Shown: positions 39,136 through 48,218 of the stretch, one piece after another
Position numbering within the stretch: position 1 is the stretch's first letter
Layout of the letters: each line of letters starts with the position of its first letter
NCBI RefSeq assembly: GCF_001014645.1
Contig: NZ_LASZ01000006.1
Coordinates: forward strand, 163,119 to 227,118
Source: Luteimonas sp. FCS-9
Lineage (GTDB): Bacteria; Pseudomonadota; Gammaproteobacteria; Xanthomonadales; Xanthomonadaceae
Reading direction: 5' to 3'
Length of the DNA stretch: 64,000 nucleotides
Made by a program: the position numbers and the translations under genes
The notes under the pieces: generated by a model
Databases searched by the model: none
Seen by the model: only the letters and a program-made list of their open reading frames with translations
Told to the model about the DNA's origin: nothing

Positions 39136-39453
39136 GTGGCGTTGACGAAGGCGGACATGGCCGAGAAGCTCTACGAGGAAGTCGGGCTGAACAAGCGCGA
39201 GGCCAAGGAGTTCGTCGACGCGTTCTTCGACGTCCTGCGCGAGGCGCTGCAGCATGGCCGGCAGGTCAAGCTGTCGGGCTTCGGCAACTTCGACCTGCGC
39301 CGCAAGAACGAGCGCCCCGGCCGCAATCCCAAGACCGGCGAGGAGATCCCGATCTCCGCGCGCACGGTGGTCACGTTCCGCCCGGGCCAGAAGCTCAAGG
39401 AGCGCGTCGAGGCCTACACCGGCACCGTCGGCGCGGGAGCCGCCCATGCTTGA
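39136..39453 (+). CDS. ihfA: integration host factor alpha subunit
   Basis: 105 residues from a GTG start: [40 protein letters not shown], the DNA-bending arm [21 protein letters not shown] and [20 protein letters not shown]. An architectural DNA-bending protein that works as a heterodimer with IhfB. The position after pheT is conserved in gammaproteobacteria. The nearby ATG at 39128 is out of frame and stops after five codons. The stop overlaps the merR-type gene start by 8 bp. Confidence 0.97.
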   Translation: MALTKADMAEKLYEEVGLNKREAKEFVDAFFDVLREALQHGRQVKLSGFGNFDLRRKNERPGRNPKTGEEIPISARTVVTFRPGQKLKERVEAYTGTVGAGAAHA

Positions 39454-39802
39454 CCCGGGCAGCAACCGCGAACTTCCGCCGATCCCGGCCAAGCGCTACT
39501 TCACGATCGGCGAAGTCAGCGAGCTGTGCGACGTCAAGCCGCACGTGCTGCGCTACTGGGAGACCGAGTTCCCGAGCCTGAGCCCGGTCAAGCGCCGCGG
39601 CAACCGCCGCTACTACCAGCGCCACGACGTGCTGATGGTGCGCCAGATCCGCGGCCTGCTGTACGAGCAGGGCTACACGATCGGCGGCGCGCGCCTGCGC
39701 CTGGAAGGCGAGGGCGCCAAGCAGGAATCGGCGCTGAGCAGCCAGATCGTGCGCCAGGTGCGCATGGAGCTCGAGGACGTGCTGCAGCTGCTCAAGCGTT
39801 GA
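39446..39802 (+). CDS. MerR family transcription regulator
   Basis: 118 residues. The N-terminal winged HTH is [28 protein letters not shown] (about residues 18-45), followed by [20 protein letters not shown] and a short dimerisation helix. There is no C-terminal ligand-binding domain with cysteines. This short MerR protein is always found after ihfA in many gammaproteobacteria, with no known effector. The 8-bp overlap with ihfA implies coupled translation. Confidence 0.93.
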   Translation: MLDPGSNRELPPIPAKRYFTIGEVSELCDVKPHVLRYWETEFPSLSPVKRRGNRRYYQRHDVLMVRQIRGLLYEQGYTIGGARLRLEGEGAKQESALSSQIVRQVRMELEDVLQLLKR

Positions 39803-39849
39803 ATCGGCATGGGCGAAACGCCCGCCAACGGGTATACTGCCCAGCTTTC

Positions 39850-39926
39850 CGGGGTATAGCGCAGCCTGGTAGCGCACTTGTCTGGGGGACAAGTGGTCGT
39901 CGGTTCGAATCCGGCTACCCCGACCA
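39850..39926 (+). tRNA. tRNA-Pro (anticodon GGG)
   Basis: 77 nt, acceptor arms CGGGGTA/TACCCCG, D-arm GCGCAGCCTGGTAGCGC, anticodon stem CTTGT/ACAAG enclosing CTGGGGG (anticodon GGG), T-arm CGTCGGTTCGAATCCGGC, encoded ACCA end. Followed 9 nt later by a terminator. Confidence 0.97.
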
Positions 39927-39935
39927 ATTTTTCAG

Positions 39936-39961
39936 GGCCCGCCTCGCGCGGGCCTTTTTTT
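39936..39961 (+). terminator. terminator of tRNA-Pro
   Basis: GGCCCGC-ctcgc-GCGGGCC followed by TTTTTTT (39955-39961). Confidence 0.92.
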
Positions 39962-40091
39962 GTCCGACGTTGCGGGAGCCGGGCGCCTCGCGGACACGCG
40001 CGCCGCCGGTCGCGCACGCCGACGCATGCGCGACTTGCCGGGACCGGACGGCGCGCATTCAATGCGATGTTCGGACCAGGAGGACGGGCGG

Positions 40092-41120
40092 ATGCGCGGA
40101 ACGATCGTTGGGGCCTGCCTCGCGCTCCTGCTGGGCTGCACGGCCATGCCGGTACGGGCGCAGGTGTCCGAGAGCGGCACGACGGCGCCGGCCCCCGCCG
40201 GTCCCGACATCGTCGACCTGCGCGCGGTCGTGGTTTCGGGCGCCCAGCCGGGTCCGGGGTTGTGGCAAGTGCACCACGGCGACCACACGCTCTACGTGCT
40301 CGGCGAGCTGTCGCCGCTGCCGCGCGACATGGACTGGATGTCGGGTGAGGTCGAGGCCGTCGTCGCACGCTCGCAGGCGGTGATCGCAGCGCCCGGCATC
40401 CGGGTCGAATCCGGTGTCGGCCGGCTCCGCGGGATGCTGTTGCTGCCGTCGTTGCTGAGGGCGCGCCGCAATCCGGACGGCGCGCGATTGCAGGACGTGG
40501 TGCCGCCCGCGCTCTACGCGCGCTGGCAGCCGCTGAAGGCGCGCTGGCTCGGCCGCGGCGACCGCGTCGAGCGCTGGCGGCCGATCCTAGCGGCCGCCGA
40601 ACTCTACGAATCGGCGATCAAGCGCTCGCGCCTGCGCCAGGGCAGCGTGGTGCAGCCGGTCGTCGCGCGCGTGGCGAAGGCGCACGACATTCCGGTGATC
40701 GAGGCCGAGGTGGAGATCCGGATCGACGACCCGAAGGCGTTGCTGCGCGAGTTCGGCGGGGCGCCGCTCGACGACATCCCTTGCTTCGAGCGGATGCTCG
40801 TGCGGATCGAGCGCGACCTCCAGCACATGGGACAGCGCGCCAACGCCTGGGCGGTCGGCGACATCGCGACGTTGCGCGCGCTGCCGGGCGAGAACGCCTA
40901 CGCCGTGTGCATGCGGACCTTCACCCAGGGCGAACTGGCGAAGCGGCTGGGCGTGGAGGACATCGACCGGCGCGTGGAGGCGCGCTGGCTCGAGGCGGGC
41001 GAGGCCGCGCTCGCGCAGCACCCCACGACGTTCGCCACGCTGCCGATGGCGCTGGTGCTCGGCGAGCATGGCTACCTGGCCAAGCTCGCCGCGAAGGGCT
41101 ACGTCGTCGAGGCGCCGTAG
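40092..41120 (+). CDS. TraB/GumN family protein
   Basis: 342 residues. The N-terminus MRGTIVGACLALLLGCTAMP is a signal peptide with a lipoprotein-like LLGC. Then PGPGLWQVHHGDHTLYVLGELSPLP, the opening strand-turn of the TraB/PrgY/GumN domain, normally containing G-x-x-H; here GELS replaces the usual GTxH. The conserved FERMLVRIERD, NAYAVCMRTFTQGE and RVEARWLEAGE regions follow. Some members are proposed to be Tiki-like metalloproteases; the altered glycine-histidine motif makes activity doubtful. It is alone between tRNA-Pro and the DUF1428 gene. Confidence 0.7.
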   Translation: MRGTIVGACLALLLGCTAMPVRAQVSESGTTAPAPAGPDIVDLRAVVVSGAQPGPGLWQVHHGDHTLYVLGELSPLPRDMDWMSGEVEAVVARSQAVIAAPGIRVESGVGRLRGMLLLPSLLRARRNPDGARLQDVVPPALYARWQPLKARWLGRGDRVERWRPILAAAELYESAIKRSRLRQGSVVQPVVARVAKAHDIPVIEAEVEIRIDDPKALLREFGGAPLDDIPCFERMLVRIERDLQHMGQRANAWAVGDIATLRALPGENAYAVCMRTFTQGELAKRLGVEDIDRRVEARWLEAGEAALAQHPTTFATLPMALVLGEHGYLAKLAAKGYVVEAP

Positions 41121-41172
41121 CGCGCCGGTCGCGCGCCGCGCAGCGCGGCGGACGTCCGGGACGGGCGTCGCC

Positions 41173-41883
41173 TCATTCGTCGACGAGCACCGCGAAGCCC
41201 CCCTGGACCACGCGCTTGCCGTCGAACGGCAGGTCGCCTTCGGGCTGCATCCGCGCGTCGTCCATCAGCTTGGGCCGGGCCGCATCGCGCACCTGCCTGG
41301 ACGGCCATTCGACCCACGCGAACACCACGTGCTCGCCGTCCGCGAGCAGGACCGCGCGCCGGAAGTCGGTGTGCTTGCCCTCGGGCACGTCGTCGCCCCA
41401 GGCCTCGACCACGCGTACGGCGCCGTGGTCGAGGAACACGTCGGCGGCCTTGCGCGCCAGTGCGGCGTACGCCTCGCGCTGGTCGGCATGGACGGGCAGC
41501 AGGAAGCCGTCGAAGTAGCGGCCGCGCCCGCTGCCGACATCGACGAAAGGCGCGAAGCCGCCCATGACCATGCGCTTGCCGTCGAAGGGCATCTCCGGCA
41601 TCTGCTGCATACGCGGATCGGCCATCATCCTGCCGTAGGCGGCGTCGCGGGCGGCGCGGTCCGGATACTCCATCCAGCTGAACACCACCGTTTCCTCGTC
41701 GGTCGCATGCACCGCGCCCTGGAAGTCGTTGTGCTCGCCGCGGGGCACGTCGTCGCCCCAGGTCTCGACGCAGCGCACCTCGCCGTAGTCCTTGAACAGC
41801 CGGAACGCGTTGCGGGCATGCTGTTCGTACGCGTGCCGGTTGGACGTGGGGATCGCGACCACGAATCCCTGGACATAGGTCAT
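41173..41883 (-). CDS. tandem DUF1428 protein
   Basis: 236 residues made of two related halves of about 117 residues. The first has MTYVQGFVVAIPTSNRHAYE, CVETWGDDVPRGEHNDFQGA, FSWMEYPDRAARDAAYGRMM, MPFDGKRMVMGGFAPFVD. The second has YFDGFLLPVHADQREAYAAL, VVEAWGDDVPEGKHTDFRRA, FAWVEWPSRQVRDAARPKLM, LPFDGKRVVQGGFAVLVDE. Single-copy DUF1428 proteins are about 117 residues and likely dimeric alpha-beta barrels, so this looks like a covalent dimer from gene duplication and fusion. It is divergent from the HxlR regulator, which probably controls it. Function unknown. Confidence 0.88.
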   Translation of the reverse strand: MTYVQGFVVAIPTSNRHAYEQHARNAFRLFKDYGEVRCVETWGDDVPRGEHNDFQGAVHATDEETVVFSWMEYPDRAARDAAYGRMMADPRMQQMPEMPFDGKRMVMGGFAPFVDVGSGRGRYFDGFLLPVHADQREAYAALARKAADVFLDHGAVRVVEAWGDDVPEGKHTDFRRAVLLADGEHVVFAWVEWPSRQVRDAARPKLMDDARMQPEGDLPFDGKRVVQGGFAVLVDE

Positions 41884-41943
41884 CCGCCTTCTCCTGTCGG
41901 TGAGTGGAACGAGGCGTCTCGGTGGACGCATTGCTGATCCTGG

Positions 41944-41953
41944 ACTTGAAAGT
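41944..41953. promoter_or_regulatory. short palindrome in the DUF1428/HxlR divergent promoter
   Basis: ACTTGAAAGT (ACTT-N2-AAGT) within a markedly AT-rich 84-bp divergent gap, followed by TATAAAAAACAAC. Candidate HxlR operator by position only. Confidence 0.35.
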
Positions 41954-41967
41954 TATAAAAAACAACC

Positions 41968-42666
41968 ATGAAGTCAGAAAAAGATACCGATAGCGGCGGC
42001 GCCCGGCGCTGGTACGACGACGCCTGCGGCGCTGCGCTCGCGCTCGAGTTCGTCGGCGAGCGCTGGTCGCTGCTGGTGATCCGGGAACTGATGTTCGGGC
42101 CGCGCCGCTTCTCCGATCTCAAGGCCGACCTGACCGGCATCAGTGCCAACGTGCTGACGCAGCGGCTGGCGGGCCTTGAGCGCACGGGCATCCTGCGGCG
42201 GTGCCAGCTGCCGCCGCCAGCGCGGGTGCAGGCGTACGAGCTGACGTCGTGGGGCTACGAGGCCGAGCCGATCTTCCAGGCGCTCGGCCGCTGGGCGGTG
42301 CGCTCGCCGCTGCACGACCCGATGCGTCCGCTGTCGGCAGTCTCGACGATGCTGTCGTTGCGCACGATGCTGCGGCCCGATCGCGAGCCGCTGGCGATGA
42401 CGCTGGCGTTCCGTTTCCCCGACAGCGCCTTCGTCGGCCGCCTGTCACCCGCGGGCCTGGAGATCGAGCGTGGCGAGTCGGACGCGGTGGACGTGGGGTT
42501 CGATACCGATACGACGACGACCTTCGTCACTCTGGTCTACGCCGGGCGACCGTTCGCCGAGGCCGAAGCTGCGGGCGCGCTGCGCCTGACCGGCGACCGT
42601 GGGCTCGCCGCGCGGTTCGTCGACTGCTTCGCGCTGCCCGACAAGATCGCGGCCGGGGCCCGATAA
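41968..42666 (+). CDS. HxlR family transcription regulator with C-terminal extension
   Basis: 232 residues. The N-terminal HxlR winged helix is CGAALALEFVGERWSLLVIR, ELMFGPRRFSDLKADLTGIS, NVLTQRLAGLERTGILRR, followed by YELTSWGYEAEPIFQALGRW. The last 100 or so residues exceed the usual 110-150 residue HxlR length and resemble the SCP2-like tail seen in some family members (AFVGRLSPAGLEIERGESD, RLTGDRGLAARFVDCFALPD), perhaps binding a hydrophobic ligand. Divergent from the doubled DUF1428 gene. Confidence 0.9.
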   Translation: MKSEKDTDSGGARRWYDDACGAALALEFVGERWSLLVIRELMFGPRRFSDLKADLTGISANVLTQRLAGLERTGILRRCQLPPPARVQAYELTSWGYEAEPIFQALGRWAVRSPLHDPMRPLSAVSTMLSLRTMLRPDREPLAMTLAFRFPDSAFVGRLSPAGLEIERGESDAVDVGFDTDTTTTFVTLVYAGRPFAEAEAAGALRLTGDRGLAARFVDCFALPDKIAAGAR

Positions 42667-42714
42667 CCCACCGCCGCAGGTCGCTGAGGCCCCCTTGGGC
42701 CCTCAGGCCTCGCC

Positions 42715-44625
42715 TCAGCCCGCGGCGCTGTCCACGGCCGGGGCGGCAGTCGCCAGGTCCGGCCAGCGTGCCAGCACCGCGGCGCGGATGCCGGCGACGT
42801 CCAGCCCGGCCTCGGCCAGCAGGTCTTCGCGACTGGCGTGATGCTGGAACGCGTCTGGCAGGCCGAGGTGAAGCATCGGCATCGTCACGCCCTCGGCGTT
42901 GAGCAGTTCGGCCACGCCCGAGCCGGCACCGCCGGCGACGACGTTGTCCTCCAGCGTCACGAAGCCGTCGTGCGAGCGCGCGAGCTCGAGCACGAGCGCG
43001 CGGTCGAGCGGGCGCACGAAGCGCATGTTGACGACGGTCAGATCCAGCTCGGCGGCGACGACCTCGGCCGGCGGCACGATGGCGCCGAAGGCGAGCAGGG
43101 CGATGCGGCGGCCCTGCCGGCGGATTTGCGCCTGCCCGATCGGCAGCGTCTCCAGGCCCGGGTCGACCGCCGTGCCGGGGCCGGTGCCGCGCGGATAGCG
43201 CACCGCGGCCGGGCCCAGGTGCCGGAAGCCGGTCGTGAGCATGCGCCGGGCCTCGTCCTCGTCGGCCGGCGCCATCACGACCATGTTCGGCACGCAGCGC
43301 AGGAAGCTCAGGTCGAGGTTGCCGGCATGCGTGGCGCCGTCGGGCCCGACGACGCCGCCGCGGTCGATCGCGAACAGCACGTCGAGATTCTGCACCGCGA
43401 CGTCGTGGACCAACTGGTCGTAGGCACGTTGCAGGAACGTCGAGTAGATCGCCACGACCGGCTTGGCGCCCTCGCAGGCCATGCCAGCAGCCAGCGTCAC
43501 CGCGTGCTGTTCGGCGATCGCGGTATCGAAGTAGCGGTCGGGGTATTCCTTGGAGAACCGCACCAGGCCCGAGCCCTCGCGCATCGCCGGGGTGATGCCC
43601 AGCAGGCGGTCGTCGGCGGCGGCCATGTCGCACAGCCAGTCGCCGAAGACGTCGGTGTAGGTGGGCTTCTTGGCGCCGCCCTTGGCGACCACGCCCTTGG
43701 TCGGGTCGAATGGCGACACTGCGTGGTAGCCGATCTGGTCGCCCTCGGCGAGCTCGTAGCCCTTGCCCTTGGTCGTGATCACGTGCAGCAGCTGCGGTCC
43801 CTTGAGCCCGCGCAGCGTCTTGAGCGCGCCGACCAGCGCCTTCATGTCGTGGCCATCGATCGGGCCGGTGTAGTGGAAGCCCATCTCCTCGAACAGCGTG
43901 GACGGCACGAACATGCCTTTCCAGTGTTCCTCCCAGCGGCGCACGAACTTCGCGGTCGGGTTGTTCTTGTCGCCCAGCAGCTTCTTGCCGCTCTCGCGCA
44001 GGGCGTTGAGCGTGCGGCTGCCGGTCATGCGGCCGAGCATCTGGGTCAGGCCGCCGACCGCCTCGCTGATCGACATGCGGTTGTCGTTGAGCACCACCAG
44101 CAGGTCGGGCTCGGGTTCCATGCCGCCGGCGTGGTTGAGCGCCTCGTAGACCATGCCGGCCGTCATCGCGCCGTCGCCGATCACCGCGACCACGCGGCGC
44201 TCGTTGCCGGCGCGCGCGTTGGCGACCGCCATGCCGAGCGCGGCCGAGATCGAGGTGCTCGAATGGCCGACGCCGAACGTGTCGAACTCCGATTCCTCGC
44301 GCTTGGGGAACGGCGCCACGCCGTCCTTCTGCTTGACCGTGTGGATGCGGTCGCGGCGGCCGGTGAGGATCTTGTGCGGGTACGTCTGGTGGCCGACGTC
44401 CCAGACGATGCGGTCCTCGGGCGTCTCGTACAGGTAGTGCAGCGCGGTCGTGAGCTCGATCACGCCGAGCCCGGCGCCGAAGTGGCCGCCGCTGCGACCG
44501 ACGGACTCGATGAGGTAGGCGCGCAGCTCGTCGGCGATCGCCGGCAGCTCGCTCTCGTCGAACTGGCGCAGGTCGGACGGCGCGTCGATGCGCGAAAGGC
44601 GCGGATAGCGCGTGGAATCGGTCAT
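42715..44625 (-). CDS. dxs: 1-deoxy-D-xylulose-5-phosphate synthase
   Basis: 636 residues. The thiamine-diphosphate N-terminal half has [52 protein letters not shown] and the ThDP motif [20 protein letters not shown]. The central pyrimidine domain has [20 protein letters not shown] with the catalytic Glu, and [21 protein letters not shown] transketolase C-terminal domain follows. It condenses pyruvate and glyceraldehyde-3-phosphate, the entry to the MEP isoprenoid pathway. Length is normal. The 254-bp gap upstream contains the duplicated HNH gene tail. Confidence 0.98.
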   Translation of the reverse strand: MTDSTRYPRLSRIDAPSDLRQFDESELPAIADELRAYLIESVGRSGGHFGAGLGVIELTTALHYLYETPEDRIVWDVGHQTYPHKILTGRRDRIHTVKQKDGVAPFPKREESEFDTFGVGHSSTSISAALGMAVANARAGNERRVVAVIGDGAMTAGMVYEALNHAGGMEPEPDLLVVLNDNRMSISEAVGGLTQMLGRMTGSRTLNALRESGKKLLGDKNNPTAKFVRRWEEHWKGMFVPSTLFEEMGFHYTGPIDGHDMKALVGALKTLRGLKGPQLLHVITTKGKGYELAEGDQIGYHAVSPFDPTKGVVAKGGAKKPTYTDVFGDWLCDMAAADDRLLGITPAMREGSGLVRFSKEYPDRYFDTAIAEQHAVTLAAGMACEGAKPVVAIYSTFLQRAYDQLVHDVAVQNLDVLFAIDRGGVVGPDGATHAGNLDLSFLRCVPNMVVMAPADEDEARRMLTTGFRHLGPAAVRYPRGTGPGTAVDPGLETLPIGQAQIRRQGRRIALLAFGAIVPPAEVVAAELDLTVVNMRFVRPLDRALVLELARSHDGFVTLEDNVVAGGAGSGVAELLNAEGVTMPMLHLGLPDAFQHHASREDLLAEAGLDVAGIRAAVLARWPDLATAAPAVDSAAG

Positions 44626-44726
44626 CCCGCCATTGTAAGGCCTGGCCCCGGCCGGGCGTCATGCTGCGGGTGCGTGGACAGCGGGCAGTGGGCGGAGCGC
44701 CGGGGTGCGTCGAACGCCGCCCCCGG

Positions 44727-44795
44727 TTCAAGCGATGGCGCGTGGGCCGCGGCGGGGCAGATGGGAGCTGAGAAAGCGCATCTGGTCGGCGAGGG
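44727..44795 (-). repeat. duplicated 3' end of the HNH endonuclease gene
   Basis: Bases 44727-44795 repeat 44879-44947 with only a few changes (offset 152 bp), covering the last 22 or so codons and stop of the HNH gene (DQM-FLSSHLPRRGPRAIA). Flanking GTCGAACGCCGCCC at about 44709 and 44838 is also shared, with indels. The copy is untethered to any start codon, so it is a fossil of a partial tandem duplication. Confidence 0.85.
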
Positions 44796-44879
44796 TGAGC
44801 CGCGACGTTTGCATGCGCCTTCCGGCGCATGCGTCGCGTCGAACGCCGCCCGCGGGCGGCCGGGCATCCTCGCTTCGAT

Positions 44880-45548
44880 TCAGGCGATGGCGCGTGGGCC
44901 GCGGCGGGGCAGATGGGAGCTGAGAAAGCTCATCTGGTCGGCGAGGATGTTGCGGTTGCTCAGGATCAGGTGCTCGATCCAGCTCGGCCGGAACGGCACC
45001 GCCAGCAGCGGCATGCCGGCCTGCTGCGGCGTGCGCCCGCCCTTGCGCGAGTTGCAGGCCACGCACGCGGCGACCACGTTCTCCCAGATGTCCAGCCCGC
45101 CCTGCGACAGCGGCTCGACGTGGTCGCGGGTCAACGACTGGCGACCGACCTGGCGCCCGCAGTACAGGCACAGCTGGTGGTCGCGGGCGAACAGCGCGGG
45201 ATTGGTCAGCGCCGGTGTCGGGTCGACCGCGCTGGCGCGCGCGTGGCTGCGGCCGGCGATGATCGGGTGCAGGTCCAGCCGGCTCTGGCGTCCGGTCGCC
45301 CGGCACAGCCCACCCAGCACGGTGATGCACGGATCGCCGAGGGTCCAGGCTACCGCGTCGCGCGCGTACAGGCAGGCGGCGTCCTGCCAGCTGATCCAGT
45401 TCAGGGCCCGGCCGTGCGCGTCGAGCGCGAGCAGGCGGACGCCGGTGGCGTGGGGGCGGGGAGCGCAAGCGCCGGCGGATGCTTCGGCGACCGGCGCCGG
45501 ATCGGAACCGGTGGGGACGAGGCGAGGACGCGCGCAGTCGGTCTCCAT
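44880..45548 (-). CDS. HNH endonuclease family protein
   Basis: 222 residues. The HNH core is CLYCGRQVGRQSLTRDHVEP, LSQGGLDIWENVVAACVACN, SRKGGRTPQQAG: CxxC zinc ribbon, catalytic H in RDHVEP, N in WENVVAACVACN. The N-terminal half (RLLALDAHGRALNWISWQDA, ACLYARDAVAWTLGD) matches a widespread chromosomal HNH type of unknown biological role, not linked to a visible restriction or phage system. ATG 45548; earlier codons in frame lack support. Its last 22 codons are duplicated downstream. Confidence 0.9.
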   Translation of the reverse strand: METDCARPRLVPTGSDPAPVAEASAGACAPRPHATGVRLLALDAHGRALNWISWQDAACLYARDAVAWTLGDPCITVLGGLCRATGRQSRLDLHPIIAGRSHARASAVDPTPALTNPALFARDHQLCLYCGRQVGRQSLTRDHVEPLSQGGLDIWENVVAACVACNSRKGGRTPQQAGMPLLAVPFRPSWIEHLILSNRNILADQMSFLSSHLPRRGPRAIA

Positions 45549-45669
45549 CGGGAATCGAGCATATACCCGAACGATGACGGTTTGTGCAAGATGGCCGCGC
45601 CCGTCGCGGGCGTGGAACGGCGCGGCTCGATGGCTCCGGCGGGCAGGTCCCGCCGGTGCCCGTGTGGCG

Positions 45670-47460
45670 TCAGCTGTCGAACGCTTCGTCGGCCAGCGAC
45701 AGCAGCGGCGCCGGGCCGCTCTCGATCGCGGCGGCGTGCGCCAGCGTGCGCGGCAGCAGGCGGGTGAAGTAGAACCGCGCGGTCTCGCGCTTGCCGGCCT
45801 TGAACGTCTCCGGCCGAGACGAGGCATCGGCGACGGCCACGCTGCGCGCCCACCAGTACGCCAGCGCGACGTAGCCCGAGAAGAACAGGTAGTCGTGCGC
45901 GGCCGCGCCGATCTCCTCGGGATCGGCCGCCGCGCGCTCGGCGATCGTGCGCGTGAGCGCCTGCCACCGCGTGGCCTGCTCGCGCAGCGGGCCGACGAAC
46001 TCGGCCAGTTGCGCGTTGCCCCCGTGTTCGCTGCAGAATGCCTCGATCATCCCCAGGAACACGCGCAGCCCCGCGCCCTGCAGCTGCAGCACCTTGCGGC
46101 CCACCAGGTCCAGCGCCTGGATGCCGGTCGTGCCCTCGTAGAGCGTGGTGATACGTGCGTCGCGTGCCAGTTGCTCCATGCCGTGCTCGGCGATGTAGCC
46201 GTGGCCGCCGAAGCACTGCAGCGCGTGGTAGGTGCACTCGTTGCCCCATTCGGTGAGGCAGGCCTTGACGATCGGGGTCAGGAAGCCGAGCAGGTCGTCG
46301 GCCTGGCGCCGCGCGGTCTCGTCGCCGGCGTGGTGCGCGGCGTCGACCAGCGAACCGGCGTGGTAGGCCAGCAGCCGCCCGCCCTCGGTCAGCGCCTTGC
46401 AGGTCAGCAGCATGCGGCGTACGTCGGGCTGCACCAGGATCGGGTCGGCCGGCTTGCCGGGGAGCTTCGGGCCCGAGAGTGCACGCGACTGCAGGCGCTC
46501 GCGCGCGTAGCGCAGCGCGTTCTCGTAGGCGCGCGTCGCCAGCCCCAGGCCCTGCACGCCGACGCCCAGGCGCGCGGTGTTCATCATGGTGAACATCGCC
46601 AGCAGGCCCTTGTGCGGCTGGCCCACGAGCCACCCCTGCGCACCGTCGAAGTTCATCACGCAAGTCGCCGAGCCATGGATGCCCATCTTGTGTTCGACCG
46701 CGCCGCAGCGCACCGCGTTGCGCTCGCCGAGCGCGCCGTCGCGACCGACCTTGACCTTGGGCACGACGAACAGCGAGATGCCCTTGCTGCCGGCCGGCGC
46801 GTCGGGCAGGCGGGCCAGCACCAGGTGGACGATGTTCTCGGTCAGGTCGTGCTCGCCGGCGGTGATGAAGATCTTGGTGCCGGTGATCGCGTAGGCGCCG
46901 TCGGCCATGGGCTCGGCGCGCGTCTTGAGCAGGCCCAGGTCGGTGCCGCAGTGCGGCTCGGTCAGGCACATCGTGCCGGTCCAGGTGCCGGCGATCAGCG
47001 GTTTGAGGAAGACCTCCTTCTGCCAGTCCTCGCCGTGGTGGTGCAGCGCGTTGACCGCGCCGTGCGAGAGCAGCGGGAAGTTGCTCCAGGCCAGGTTGGC
47101 CGCGTCGATCATCTCCTCCAGGCAAATGCCGATCGCGTGCGGCAGGTTCATGCCGCCGAACTCCGCCGGCGCGCTGATGCCGGTCCAGCCGCCCTGCGCG
47201 AACTGGTCGTAGGCGTCCTTGAAGCCGTCGGGCGTGGTCACCGCGCCGGTCGTCTTGTCGTAGCGCACGCCCTGCTCGTCGCCGATGCGGTTGAGCGGGG
47301 CGAGCACGCCCTCGCACAGCCGTGCGCACTCGTCGAGCACCGCGTCGACGGTCTCGCGATTGGAGTCCTCGAAACCCAGCGTGGCGAACAGGGAGTCGAC
47401 CTGCAGCACGTCGTGCAGGGCGAAGCGGATGTCGGTCAACGGGACGTGGTAGCTGCTCAT
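45670..47460 (-). CDS. acyl-CoA dehydrogenase, long DmdC-like form
   Basis: 596 residues, longer than typical 380-residue acyl-CoA dehydrogenases. It begins MSSYHVPLTDIRFALHDVLQ like the family containing 3-methylmercaptopropionyl-CoA dehydrogenase. The FAD/substrate segment GTWTGTMCLTEPHCGTDLGL, ITGTKIFITAGEHDL, NTARLGVGVQGLGLATRAYE, YHALQCFGGHGYIAEHGMEQ and TTLYEGTTGIQALDLVGRKV are readable, with an additional C-terminal helical domain. It oxidises an acyl-CoA at the alpha-beta bond with FAD; substrate chain length cannot be told. No beta-oxidation partner is adjacent. Confidence 0.92.
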   Translation of the reverse strand: MSSYHVPLTDIRFALHDVLQVDSLFATLGFEDSNRETVDAVLDECARLCEGVLAPLNRIGDEQGVRYDKTTGAVTTPDGFKDAYDQFAQGGWTGISAPAEFGGMNLPHAIGICLEEMIDAANLAWSNFPLLSHGAVNALHHHGEDWQKEVFLKPLIAGTWTGTMCLTEPHCGTDLGLLKTRAEPMADGAYAITGTKIFITAGEHDLTENIVHLVLARLPDAPAGSKGISLFVVPKVKVGRDGALGERNAVRCGAVEHKMGIHGSATCVMNFDGAQGWLVGQPHKGLLAMFTMMNTARLGVGVQGLGLATRAYENALRYARERLQSRALSGPKLPGKPADPILVQPDVRRMLLTCKALTEGGRLLAYHAGSLVDAAHHAGDETARRQADDLLGFLTPIVKACLTEWGNECTYHALQCFGGHGYIAEHGMEQLARDARITTLYEGTTGIQALDLVGRKVLQLQGAGLRVFLGMIEAFCSEHGGNAQLAEFVGPLREQATRWQALTRTIAERAAADPEEIGAAAHDYLFFSGYVALAYWWARSVAVADASSRPETFKAGKRETARFYFTRLLPRTLAHAAAIESGPAPLLSLADEAFDS

Positions 47461-47515
47461 GGCGTCGGCTCTCGGCGAAAGGGGCGGTCACGCGGCATGC
47501 GCGTGCGCGGAAGGA

Positions 47516-47989
47516 TCAGCGCAGCACGCCCGGCAGGCCCGGCACCGGGCTGAGCGCGCTGTCGCGGCGGACGCTGTAGTCGCGCGCCGCGCCGCGGTCC
47601 TCGGGCGCGGCACGCAGCGTGCCGTCGATGCGGTAGGGCAGCACCCGGCCCGCGGCCAGCGCGTCGGCGACCTGCAGCCGCGCCTGCGCACTCGGGGCGA
47701 GCGTCAGCGTGAGCACATCGGCCGATTCGGGGCCGATCGTGATCGGTGTCGAGGACACCAGCGTGCCGGCCGCATCGCCGCCGACCGCCAGCTCGAGCGT
47801 GATGGTCTCGAAGCGCATCGGCACGCTGCTGTAGTTCTGCACGCGCACGTCCACCGACCAGCCGCCGTCGGCCGCGACGCTCAGCTGCTGGATGCTGGCC
47901 GCCGGCTCGGAGACGCGGCGCGGACTGGTGGCGCAGGCCGCGACCACGCAGGTCGCCAGCAGGATCGTCAGCAGCTTCCACGGCTTCAT
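47516..47989 (-). CDS. lipoprotein with LEA2/immunoglobulin-like fold
   Basis: 157 residues. The signal MKPWKLLTILLATCVVAACA has the lipobox VAAC, so it is lipid-anchored. The mature part alternates beta strands (WSVDVRVQNYSSVPMRFETI, TLELAVGGDAAGTLVSSTPI) much like the LEA14/WHy-type beta sandwich, with an NxSSxPM turn. Conserved in related genomes in my judgement but of unknown role. It ends 55 bp before the acyl-CoA dehydrogenase start on the same strand. Confidence 0.75.
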   Translation of the reverse strand: MKPWKLLTILLATCVVAACATSPRRVSEPAASIQQLSVAADGGWSVDVRVQNYSSVPMRFETITLELAVGGDAAGTLVSSTPITIGPESADVLTLTLAPSAQARLQVADALAAGRVLPYRIDGTLRAAPEDRGAARDYSVRRDSALSPVPGLPGVLR

Positions 47990-48142
47990 CGCAGGTCTCC
48001 GTCGAGGGTCGGCCCACGATGTTAACGCGTCGCCGGGCCCGGCCGGTGCCCGCCCGGGCCAGGCCGGAGGCCCGCTGGACAGGGCCGACGACGAAACGGT
48101 TGCCGTTCCGCGACGCGCCCCGTATCATGCGCGTCCCGCAGT

Positions 48143-48218
48143 GGCCGGGTAGCTCAGTTGGTAGAGCAGGGGATTGAAAATCCCCGTGTCGGGGGTTCGA
48201 TTCCCTCCCCGGCCACCA
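48143..48218 (+). tRNA. tRNA-Phe (anticodon GAA)
   Basis: 76 nt: GGCCGGG acceptor pairing with CCCGGCC, D-arm GCTCAGTTGGTAGAGC, anticodon stem GGGGA/TCCCC around TTGAAAA (anticodon GAA), T-arm CGGGGGTTCGATTCCCTC, encoded CCA end. The low-GC accessory patch begins directly downstream. Confidence 0.97.

Noticed and set aside
39673..40368. Reverse-strand ORF containing GVAGFEPTTTCPPDKC
   Set aside because: Antisense read-through of tRNA-Pro and its flanks, not a gene.
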